From NCBI RefSeq assembly GCF_000766145.1, contig NZ_JNFB01000045.1:1-64000 (forward strand): a stretch of 64,000 nucleotides of DNA, in the 5' to 3' direction. The position numbers and the translations under genes were made by a program. Position 1 is the stretch's first letter, and the number at the start of each line of letters is the position of its first letter. Positions 1-6,096 of this stretch are shown piece after piece. This DNA is from Paenilisteria newyorkensis. GTDB taxonomy: Bacteria; Bacillota; Bacilli; Lactobacillales; Listeriaceae. The notes beneath the pieces are model-generated. The model was not told the origin of the DNA. It did no database searches and was given only the letters and a program-made list of their open reading frames with translations.

Positions 1-429
1 TTTAAGGCAACGGCAGCGGATCTATTTCACTTAGATTTAGCGTATGCTCCACCATTTGCAACGACAAAAGATCCTGTATTGTATACAGGTATGGCCTTAG
101 ACAATGCGATACATGATAATCCACTAATAACGCCAGAAACGCTCATTCAGAAACAAAATGAAGGCGAGAAAATGCAGATTATTGATACACGATCCAAAAA
201 GCAGTTTGAAGCATCTTCTGTTAAAAATGCCATACACATTCCTTTGGCCGAGCTCCGAGAACAGGCCACGTTACTTGACCCTACAGTAATTACAGTAACC
301 TACTGTAATAAAGGCGTAACAGGCAATGCAGCCCAGAATATTCTAAAAAACAAGGGATTCCAAACAGTCTATAATCTGTCTGGAGGCAACAAGAACTATC
401 AATTATATTTGAATATGATTAGTGACTAA
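1..429 (+). CDS. CoA-disulfide reductase-like FAD oxidoreductase with C-terminal rhodanese domain (3' end only)
   Basis: The open frame runs in from the window edge, so only the last 142 residues are visible and the start lies outside. The first part (AYAPPFATTKDPV) matches the end of the dimerisation domain of class I pyridine nucleotide-disulfide oxidoreductases, where CoA-disulfide reductases carry a similar Y-x-P-P-F-x-x-x-x-D-P segment. The last about 100 residues form a rhodanese domain; the likely catalytic cysteine is in TYCNKGVTGNA, although the usual arginine of the C-x-x-G-x-R loop is absent. Such fusions reduce CoA disulfide, persulfides or polysulfides with NAD(P)H in the cytoplasm. 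The gene ends 13 bases before a good terminator. Family assignment is fairly sure; the exact substrate is inference. Confidence 0.8.
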   Translation, partial: FKATAADLFHLDLAYAPPFATTKDPVLYTGMALDNAIHDNPLITPETLIQKQNEGEKMQIIDTRSKKQFEASSVKNAIHIPLAELREQATLLDPTVITVTYCNKGVTGNAAQNILKNKGFQTVYNLSGGNKNYQLYLNMISD

Positions 430-441
430 ATAGTATTATAA

Positions 442-488
442 GGTGAAAGATGTGCCAATGTATAGATGGCATGTCTTTCACCATTTTT
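442..488 (+). terminator. Rho-independent terminator of the oxidoreductase gene
   Basis: A 16-bp stem (442-457 with 467-482, two G-U pairs) is followed by a short T tract at 484-488. It closes the rhodanese-fusion transcript and isolates it from the recombinase downstream. Confidence 0.8.
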
Positions 489-542
489 GTTGTGTAATAA
501 GTAATCAATACCTAACGGTAAATACTAACAGCTTGATGGTGA

Positions 543-615
543 TTTAGGGTGTACCCTAAATAGACACTCCGGATTCATTGCTTTATGCTGATTTTTAATG
601 TAAAATTAGGGTGTA
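543..615. promoter_or_regulatory. Repeats upstream of recombinase, candidate res/recombination site
   Basis: TTTAGGGT-gt-ACCCTAAA (543-560) is a near-perfect palindrome. Its core TTAGGGTGTA (544-553) recurs as a direct repeat at 606-615, 62 bases further on and 36 bases before the recombinase start. Resolvase-family serine recombinases normally bind inverted and direct subsites just upstream of their own gene, which also autoregulates them. That this is such a site is inference; an operator for another protein is equally compatible. Confidence 0.45.
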
Positions 616-650
616 AAATAAATGAGTTCAAAAATGGAGTGATTTGGGGC

Positions 651-1283
651 ATGAAAGTAGCATATGCGCGTGTAAGTTCCACGGATCAGAATTTAGATCG
701 ACAATTGGAAGAATTTAAAAGTCATGGTGCCGAGAAAATTTTTGTTGAGAAAAAATCCGGTGCTGATTTTATTAATCGCGAAGAATTTAGAAAAGCATTG
801 GATTTTGTTCGCGAGGGAGATTTTTTGATGGTGGAGGCAATCGATCGGTTAGGTCGGGATTATGCTGAAATTATCCAAACCGTCAATGTACTGAAAGAAA
901 AGAATATTGGTTTGATGGTTACGAGTATGCCTTTATTAAGTGAGCCAATTGGGGACCCACTTTTAGATCGTTTCGTAAAGGATTTAATCCTTCAGTTACT
1001 GGCGATGATTGCAGAACGAGAAAGAACGGAAAGTAAGAGAAGGCAAGCGCAGGGAATCGCGATTGCGAAGGAGAAAGGAGTCTATAAAGGTCGGCCGATT
1101 TTATATGCGGCAGATGCGAAGGATCCTCAAAAACAGGCAGTGTATCATCAGATTGTTCGGATGTTAGAAGAAGGACTTCCCATCAAACAAATTGCAGAAA
1201 AGAATCGAGTGACACGACCAACGATTTATCGAATTAAAGAAGAACTATATGATATAGAAGAAACACGTCATGAAATGAAGTGA
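651..1283 (+). CDS. Serine recombinase of the resolvase/invertase family
   Basis: The 210-residue product has the classic layout: an N-terminal catalytic domain starting MKVAYARVSSTDQNLDRQ with the nucleophilic Ser in ARVSS, an arginine-rich core (EAIDRLGRDYAEI, AERERTESKRRQ, GVYKGRP), and a C-terminal helix-turn-helix of about 45 residues ending near RVTRPTIYRIKEEL. The length is that of Tn3-type resolvases and small invertases, not the large integrases. I chose ATG 651 because GGAGTG lies ten bases upstream and the family starts with MK-x-AYARVS; the frame is open further upstream to 585. It sits at the edge of an AT-rich accessory island, so it may be a leftover of the element that brought the island or a plasmid-type resolvase. 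No transposase is adjacent. Confidence in the family is high, in the role low. Confidence 0.92.
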   Translation: MKVAYARVSSTDQNLDRQLEEFKSHGAEKIFVEKKSGADFINREEFRKALDFVREGDFLMVEAIDRLGRDYAEIIQTVNVLKEKNIGLMVTSMPLLSEPIGDPLLDRFVKDLILQLLAMIAERERTESKRRQAQGIAIAKEKGVYKGRPILYAADAKDPQKQAVYHQIVRMLEEGLPIKQIAEKNRVTRPTIYRIKEELYDIEETRHEMK

Positions 1284-1285
1284 TT

Positions 1286-1314
1286 TTGACGAGATCTTCA
1301 AAAAATGCTATAAT
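1286..1314 (+). promoter_or_regulatory. Strong promoter of the antitoxin RNA
   Basis: TTGACG (1286-1291), a 17-base spacer and a perfect TATAAT (1309-1314). There is no ribosome binding site or sizeable ORF downstream; transcription would start near 1321 and run toward the convergent toxin gene. Confidence 0.8.
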
Positions 1315-1320
1315 GAAACC

Positions 1321-1440
1321 AAGAAAAGGAAGCCATGCGCTAACATGACTTCCTTCCAGTAGCACCGTTAAAAAGACGGCGGCCGATTGTATAGTGTAAC
1401 CATCAAATCCCGACCAAGCGATTGATGGTTATTTTTTTTG
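1321..1440 (+). ncRNA. Antisense RNA antitoxin (RatA-like) of a type I toxin-antitoxin module
   Basis: The RNA would start about seven bases after the TATAAT box and end at a hairpin (TAACCATCAA 1397-1406 paired with TTGATGGTTA 1422-1431) followed by eight T residues at 1432-1439. It is convergent to the 36-aa holin-like toxin and complementary to the last codons and whole 3' region of the toxin mRNA, roughly 115 bases of overlap. This is the arrangement of B. subtilis txpA/ratA and related Gram-positive type I modules, in which the antisense RNA pairs with the toxin mRNA to trigger its degradation. RNA ends are predicted from promoter and terminator, not measured. Confidence 0.75.
1325..1353 (-). 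terminator. Terminator of the toxin mRNA
   Basis: On the minus strand GGAAGTCATG pairs with CATGGCTTCC (1344-1353 and 1328-1337) and is followed by TTTTC. It ends the toxin mRNA just inside the start of the antitoxin RNA. Confidence 0.7.
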
Positions 1441-1539
1441 GTCGTTATTAAGCTTAATCAATGCAATAACAAGAGCGATTAGGGAGATCAAAAGACTTCC
1501 AAAACCGACTGCTAGTTGCAAAGCTTCTGCTACAGACAC
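1429..1539 (-). CDS. Small hydrophobic holin-like toxin, type I toxin-antitoxin
   Basis: A 36-residue ORF starting at GTG 1539 with GGAG seven bases upstream on the minus strand. The peptide begins MSVAEALQLAVGFGSLL, continues as one hydrophobic helix of about 23 residues, and ends with a short polar tail (KLNNDQKK). This shape and the starting motif match the putative holin-like toxins (TxpA/Hol_Tox group), which insert in the membrane and are held in check by an antisense RNA. An antisense RNA with a consensus promoter lies convergent over its 3' end. The 5' UTR is about 90 bases, long enough for structure. Family by pattern; toxicity is inferred. Confidence 0.85.
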   Translation of the reverse strand: MSVAEALQLAVGFGSLLISLIALVIALIKLNNDQKK

Positions 1540-1636
1540 AAAGGCCTCTCCTTTCGTTAGAGTAGATACTTATTCGCATAAGCATCCCCCCTTTCATGTA
1601 AGGATAGCCACCATCTTTCACTCGCTACTAATTTTT

Positions 1637-1642
1637 ATTATA
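1637..1642 (-). promoter_or_regulatory. -10 box of the toxin promoter
   Basis: Read on the minus strand the sequence is TG-T-TATAAT, an extended -10 element. No good -35 box sits at 17 bases, as is common with extended -10 promoters. Start of transcription would be near 1630. Confidence 0.55.
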
Positions 1643-1698
1643 ACATACTTGCGGTGCCGTAATACAATGAAATAAGGCGATGTCAGAACGCATGGTTT

Positions 1699-1728
1699 TT
1701 GACAAGGATTAGAGTTAGAGGGGATAAT
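1699..1728 (+). promoter_or_regulatory. Promoter of the frameshifted gene at 1774
   Basis: TTGACA (1699-1704), an 18-base spacer and GATAAT (1723-1728), 46 bases before the ATG at 1774. Confidence 0.6.
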
Positions 1729-1773
1729 AAAATCATACGATGGGTTAAATTTAAATGAGAGTAGGATTGTAAC

Positions 1774-2644
1774 ATGAATAATATCGAAAAAAAGAAACAA
1801 ATTAGCTTTTCAAATTTTAAGAATTTAAATATCTTTGACAGTGAGCAGTTAGTGATGTTAAAAGGTGGTATACAAGCACTAAGACAGATATCCAACCCTT
1901 GTCGATTAATTCATTTTTGCGTAGATATGAGATGCTTTTTAGATGATTTTTTTAATAAGCGTACTCCATATAAACAAGTACAAAGTGAATCATGGTATGA
2001 GCCGGAAATTGACCAAGTCACAAAGAAGCCTAAAAAGCATCCTTCAAGGCAGAGTCATTTAATTTATTGGATTAAGAAAGAAATAGAAGCATATGATATT
2101 GATGTTCGAAAGGGTACAATAGATAAAATAAAATCATCAGATCATCTTGTAAAAATGTTGAATTCTTATGGAGGTATATGCAAGAAAATACATTCTGACG
2201 GAAAACTAGGCGCACTTTTGAATATATCTGATCAAGAGATTAAAGACCAAAAGAATGAAATCTTAAGTGATCTATACAATTTTTTTTACGCTTGCAAGAG
2301 ATTTGATCTCAGATATGTTAGAATTTAATCTTGTTAAAAATGAATTACTGAGGTATTGCGTGTATAACTCATTTCAAAATTTGGAAAATGTAGGGTATCA
2401 TGAAATTGAATGGGTTAGTGTATCGAATATAAATATACGAATAAATTCATATGGCGATTTTTTTGGTAAAGGGAAATGTGAGGTTGATTTAATCTTCCAT
2501 TTAGGCGGTCGTAAAGATGGTGTACAGCATGACTTTGTAATAACACCGAATTTCACTTTTAAATTAGAAGCAGGAAAATCAATTAAAGATTTGCTAGTTG
2601 AAATTGATGAGAATTCAATTGATACGGATGCGTTTTATGAATAA
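1774..2644 (+). pseudogene. Two-domain unknown protein interrupted by a frameshift at a T8 run; possibly pPIWI-associating nuclease-like
   Basis: Two overlapping frames look like one gene of about 290 codons. The first (1774-2328, AGGA nine bases before the ATG) encodes a helical N-terminal part with WYEPE and a basic, HPSRQSHLIYWI-type segment. The second (to 2644) continues a helix (TLARDLISDMLEFNL) and then a beta-rich domain with GYHEIEWVSVSN and IFHLGGRKDGVQHDF. The junction is a run of eight T residues at 2280-2287; with seven, the reading frame would be continuous through DLYNFF-TLARDLISDML. So the gene is either broken, phase-variable, read by ribosomal slippage, or a sequencing error. 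The domain order and length recall predicted pPIWI-associating nucleases, but that is memory of a pattern, not a search. Alternatively, a separate second gene could start at ATG 2315 without a clear ribosome site. Confidence 0.6.
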
Positions 2645-2706
2645 TGAAGTAAACGTGCATTAGAATTTGTTGTATCTGGATAAAGAATAAAGAAGATACC
2701 TATGAT

Positions 2707-2767
2707 TTGACATTAATTTTACTTTATGGTAAAATTTTTTATCAGTTATTTTACTATTATGTAAAAT
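2707..2767 (+). promoter_or_regulatory. Promoter with two identical palindromic operators
   Basis: TTGACA (2707-2712), 17 bases, TAAAAT (2730-2735). Overlaid are two perfect palindromes of the form ATTTTAC-N6-GTAAAAT, at 2716-2735 (covering the -10 box) and 2748-2767 (covering the start region). They are 32 bases apart, about three helical turns, so a repressor would bind both on one face. The regulator is not identified; the XRE protein at 3347 is a nearby candidate. Confidence 0.75.
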
Positions 2768-2784
2768 TTCGGAGGAATTTAATA

Positions 2785-3117
2785 ATGAAGGGAATTTTTG
2801 CTATGGACAGTCTATTTTGTTTCTATAGCGGCAAGGACCGAGATAAAGCTCCATGGGCATGGTTGCAAGGATACGATAACCCTGTAACCAGGTACGTAAT
2901 AATGAAACTTCAAGATTCCGATACCATTTCTGAAATAGAGATTATTGATCAGAAAAATCAAATATTCCTTCTTAATATAAAATGTGATGAAGAAAATATT
3001 TGCTTAATCGGATATATCCATCATGAGTCACATGTATTATGTGGAAAAACTGATACTATGAATGGAGAAATTTTCAATCAAGATTTGCTGGATGTCATAA
3101 CTATCATAGCAGAGTAA
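2785..3117 (+). CDS. Unknown 110-aa protein under twin-operator control
   Basis: The ATG at 2785 has a strong GGAGG nine bases upstream; the frame is open earlier to 2707, but that would start inside the promoter. The product begins MKGIFAMDSLFCFYSG and is acidic in its second half (DSDTISEIEIIDQKNQ), with three cysteines beyond residue 70. No signal peptide or membrane helix. I do not recognise the family. It has its own promoter overlapped by two identical palindromes, so it is tightly regulated and probably a single-gene transcript. Position among the island genes suggests an accessory role (immunity, antitoxin or regulatory), but nothing in the sequence shows which. Confidence 0.7.
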   Translation: MKGIFAMDSLFCFYSGKDRDKAPWAWLQGYDNPVTRYVIMKLQDSDTISEIEIIDQKNQIFLLNIKCDEENICLIGYIHHESHVLCGKTDTMNGEIFNQDLLDVITIIAE

Positions 3118-3346
3118 GCCCAACTCTTTTATCTCGGCCGCTTTGCGGCTGCAAAAACAAATAGAAGCATATAATTCCATTATGAAAAAAGTGCTGTACC
3201 GAAGGAGAAAAATAACGTACCGAAGTAAAGACTCAAAAAAAGGAGGGAAAAGATGAAAGAATAGTCAGTAGTGACTATCGAATATCTATCGTATTCTAGT
3301 AGGTTTTAGTAAAGAGGTATGAAAAGGAAGGAGGGTACTATTTAAC
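3118..3346 (+). other. Intergenic stretch with small-ORF debris before the XRE gene
   Basis: No full gene. A GC-rich hairpin (GCCGC-ttt-GCGGC) is near 3137. A 24-codon frame (MKKVLYRRRKITYRSKDSKK...) starts at 3181 without a ribosome site, and a perfect GGAGG near 3241 precedes a three-codon ORF (MKE) at 3253. GTACCGAAG occurs twice (about 3196 and 3220). This looks like the decayed remains of a gene upstream of the antitoxin-like XRE protein. Confidence 0.4.
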
Positions 3347-3619
3347 ATGAGTATTGAAAAAACATTTAATATGGACGAAATGCTTAATGATATAGGCGAT
3401 ATACATGGTAAGGAACTACAATTAAAATTACAGTTAAGTGCTAAAATAAAAGAGATAAGAAAAAATAATAAAATGACGCAAGTAAAGCTAGCGGAACTAT
3501 CAAATGTACCTACCAAAACAATTTCATATTTGGAGAATGGAAAGAACTTTCCATCCATTCCTACTTTACTACGAATTACTGAGTCGATGGGAGCGACATT
3601 AAAAATTAGTATCCGTTAA
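3347..3619 (+). CDS. XRE-family helix-turn-helix protein, antitoxin-like
   Basis: A 90-residue protein with a GGAGG eleven bases before the ATG. The C-terminal 60 residues are a canonical HTH_3 domain (KIKEIRKNNKMTQVKLAELS, then KTISYLENGKNFPSIPTLLRI, ending MGATLKISI). The about 30-residue N-terminal extension plus one HTH and the closing beta-strand are typical of HigA-type antitoxins. No HigB-like toxin is adjacent; the 230 bases upstream hold only fragments, so it may be an orphan antitoxin. It could also be the local repressor acting on the palindromes at 2716-2767. DNA-binding function is secure; partner and target are inference. Confidence 0.85.
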   Translation: MSIEKTFNMDEMLNDIGDIHGKELQLKLQLSAKIKEIRKNNKMTQVKLAELSNVPTKTISYLENGKNFPSIPTLLRITESMGATLKISIR

Positions 3620-3698
3620 TAATACTTATAATATTTTATCTATGAGATGTATTTATAATTAAAAATCAAAATACCCAGATGAAAGAGGGATTAAAAAT

Positions 3699-3759
3699 AA
3701 GCAGGATTCTTCGTATAAAACCATTTTAAATAATGGAATATACAAGGCTCCTGCTTTTC
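3699..3759 (+). terminator. Long interrupted hairpin between XRE and DUF6414-like genes
   Basis: Outer arms AAGCAGGA (3699-3706) and TCCTGCTT (3749-3756), then CTT/AAG and GTATA/TATAC, then an inner CCATT/AATGG hairpin. TTTT follows on the right. It may be a terminator for the XRE gene or a leader attenuator of the next pair, whose ribosome site starts about 15 bases later. Confidence 0.55.
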
Positions 3760-3785
3760 CTTAATTGAAGGAAGAGGTGATTTAG

Positions 3786-4553
3786 GTGGGAAAGGTGCCC
3801 AATAAAAAAATGATTAAGGTTGTATACTTTGATGAGGGATCGGCAACAGATTACATTGTAATTCAAAATGGTGGTCAAATTGATTGGTCAAAAAAAGAAA
3901 ATAAGGAAAAATTGGCAAAAATGTTGACTGAGATAGATGTGCAAGCAAAAGGTGGATTTAATCTATTAGCGTTGGCGAAGGCGGCAATTTCAGGTTCAAT
4001 GCAAGTTGGGTATGATGCAAGCTCTACAAAAATGGCAGAGAGCACAATAACGAATACGTTGCTTACAGACTATATAAAATTTGCCAATGAAGATAAACAT
4101 ATCTATAAATTTTATAATAAATATGTTTATGCCCCGGAAAATTCAGTTTCAATGTATAAAATGTATAGCTCTTATCTTAATATTGTCCCGAAAGATCAAA
4201 TACCAATTGATTTAGGCGAATTAAATAATGCTATCTTGGGAGAACGAGGATATTATCAAATGTTAATATCTGATGATAATGGCAGAAAGCAAGTCTTACG
4301 TTTTAATATAAACACCTTTAAAAATGGATATACTTTAGCAGATTTATCAAAAATGAACTTAACATTTTTTGGTGTCAATGTAGGGACATGTATGGAAGCA
4401 GATTTATCAATGGAAAATGAATTTAAGTTTGAGACAGGAAGTAAGAAGCCACCTAGTGCACAAGAAGTGGTAAAAGGAGTTCAGGCAGTTGATGAAAACA
4501 GGCTAGAAATTTTTGATATTGTATTGGCAGGTGTTATGCGTGACCCGAGTTAA
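3786..4553 (+). CDS. DUF6414-like protein, partner of the AAA+ ATPase
   Basis: The GTG at 3786 has GAGGTGA six bases upstream. The 255-residue product starts with KKMIKVVYFDEGSATDYI, followed by a nucleotide- or ligand-binding-looking GG, a central helical segment (TNTLLTDYIKFA) and a C-terminal alpha/beta part (residues about 130-215). The FDEGSATDxI start and the small residue-rich middle recall the uncharacterised DUF6414 family. There is no signal peptide; the segment at about residues 58-75 is only weakly hydrophobic. The stop overlaps the start of the AAA+ gene by 14 bases, so the two are translationally coupled and probably act together. Family naming is from memory of its motif; function unknown. 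Confidence 0.7.
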   Translation: MGKVPNKKMIKVVYFDEGSATDYIVIQNGGQIDWSKKENKEKLAKMLTEIDVQAKGGFNLLALAKAAISGSMQVGYDASSTKMAESTITNTLLTDYIKFANEDKHIYKFYNKYVYAPENSVSMYKMYSSYLNIVPKDQIPIDLGELNNAILGERGYYQMLISDDNGRKQVLRFNINTFKNGYTLADLSKMNLTFFGVNVGTCMEADLSMENEFKFETGSKKPPSAQEVVKGVQAVDENRLEIFDIVLAGVMRDPS

Positions 4554-5634
4554 TATTTTTTACGGATCTAAGAAAAAATTTAATGAAATTATCCCTGAAA
4601 AATATAGAACTTTGACGGATGTAGCTTATGAATCAGACAGAAATAGTAAGCAATTTTATATAGTTGTAAAGGGAGAAGATCAGAAAGAGACAACTGAAGA
4701 GAGAGTATCTATTGAAAATTTTGTGGCGAGTTCGGATGAATATGCTGGTGTAAGCGAGCATGTAATTATTAATTTCAATAATTTTATCGCTAAATTTAAA
4801 GTTGACAATATGTATTTGCATAATCCACCAATTCAAATTAGTAACCAAGTAAAACGTCTATATGATGAGGTGAAGATTAATTATCAGAACTACACGCAAT
4901 TAAAAGTAGCTGATTTACAAACAATAAACAAAGAGTATAATAGCACTATTATTGGGCAGGAGTCTGTCAAAAACGAATTAATCCAGGCTTTATTTCCGCT
5001 AACTATCGAGACAAGAGTAAAACCCGTTGTAATTCTTTTCTATGGGAAATCTGGTATTGGAAAAACAGAAACAGCCAAATATATATCGAATATACTCGAG
5101 GAAACTTTGTTTAGAAAGCAATTTTCAATGTATCAAAATAATCAATTTGCAACCTATCTATTTGGGGGGGCTCACTACGAGAAGAGCTTTGCGAAAGACA
5201 TGCTAGATAGAGAGTCAAATGTTTTATTGCTAGATGAATTTGATAAAGCACATGCATCATTTCATAGCGCATTTTATCAGCTTTTTGATGAAGGAACTTA
5301 TGAAGACCAAAATTATAATTTGGATTTAAAAAAGTCAATTATAATATGTACGTCAAATTATTCGAGTTTAAACGAAATAGAAAAGCACTTGGGAAGCGCA
5401 ATTTATAATCGATTTGATAAAGTTATACAGTTTTCTGATTTATCATTAGAGTCGAAAGCACAGATTGGGGAAAAAGAGTACATGGAGATTTCAACAATTT
5501 ATAGACACTCTTTGAATAATGATATTAAGGTAAGGCTTGAAGGTAGTTATAAATATTGTGACAATGTAAGGCAAATTCGCCATTTGATAGAAGATACAAT
5601 AGCTTTAGATATAGTATCAAAGACGCTGAATTAG
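4540..5634 (+). CDS. AAA+ ATPase of the ClpA/ClpB (AAA_2) type
   Basis: The reading frame overlaps the previous gene; GTG 4540 (MTRVNIFYGSKKKF) is the best start, with AGGTG about seven bases upstream. Residues 1-120 are an unrelated N-terminal domain. An ATPase core follows: a TIIGQESVKNEL lead-in, Walker A GKSGIGKT (about residue 170), Walker B VLLLDEFDKAH, sensor 1 at IIICTSNYSS, and an arginine finger in AIYNRFD. The lid domain ends at the C-terminus. The 364 residues hold a single ATPase ring unit, so it resembles a Clp-type remodeller without protease partner. It probably remodels or gates the DUF6414-like protein encoded just upstream. No homologue of known phenotype is recognised. Confidence 0.85.
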   Translation: MTRVNIFYGSKKKFNEIIPEKYRTLTDVAYESDRNSKQFYIVVKGEDQKETTEERVSIENFVASSDEYAGVSEHVIINFNNFIAKFKVDNMYLHNPPIQISNQVKRLYDEVKINYQNYTQLKVADLQTINKEYNSTIIGQESVKNELIQALFPLTIETRVKPVVILFYGKSGIGKTETAKYISNILEETLFRKQFSMYQNNQFATYLFGGAHYEKSFAKDMLDRESNVLLLDEFDKAHASFHSAFYQLFDEGTYEDQNYNLDLKKSIIICTSNYSSLNEIEKHLGSAIYNRFDKVIQFSDLSLESKAQIGEKEYMEISTIYRHSLNNDIKVRLEGSYKYCDNVRQIRHLIEDTIALDIVSKTLN

Positions 5635-5687
5635 TTTGGATAGGTTTAAACTAGTGAAAAGTCCAGAATTTAAGATATATAGACACG

Positions 5688-5729
5688 CTAAATGAGACCA
5701 GTAAGTAGAAACATACAGGTCTCATTTAG
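5688..5729. repeat. 12-bp inverted repeat after the AAA+ gene
   Basis: CTAAATGAGACC (5688-5699) and GGTCTCATTTAG (5718-5729) are perfectly complementary and extend imperfectly outward. It lies 54 bases after the ATPase stop. There is no long T tract, so it is either a weak terminator or a structural element. Confidence 0.6.
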
Positions 5730-5937
5730 TGTTTCAAAGTTGGTCTATAAAGCCGAATCTATATAGAAGAAACGAGATGCTAAGACAGATATTTACTTCG
5801 TGTATCCGATTGCTAAAGAATGTCATACCAAGTCGATATCTATATCCGTATTTGGTTATATAGATTTTAGCAAAACACTAGTGTAAACTGAGATTATCAC
5901 ATTGTGATGTAACTAGATAAGGTGTTTGTTGAAGAGA

Positions 5938-6079
5938 TTGACTACTATATATTGTATATGATATAGTGATAATAGATAAAAAGGCAATAATGCTAATAGT
6001 TTCAGTCACTTTAATTGAGAGCGCTAACAATTAAAGTGTGACGTGTTCAGTAGTTAGTGGTTGACTTCCAAAAAAGTCA
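5938..6079 (+). promoter_or_regulatory. Putative promoter and two inverted repeats before the 6097 gene
   Basis: The 460-base gap 5635-6096 has no gene. Near 5938 is TTGACT with TATAGT 18 bases on. A perfect 11-bp inverted repeat CACTTTAATTG (6007-6017) / CAATTAAAGTG (6028-6038), extended by GTC/GAC-type pairs, surrounds an AGCGCT centre. A shorter TGACTT/AAGTCA pair lies at 6062-6079. These could be operators or a structured leader. Confidence 0.5.
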
Positions 6080-6096
6080 TCAATTAAAAAAGGGAG

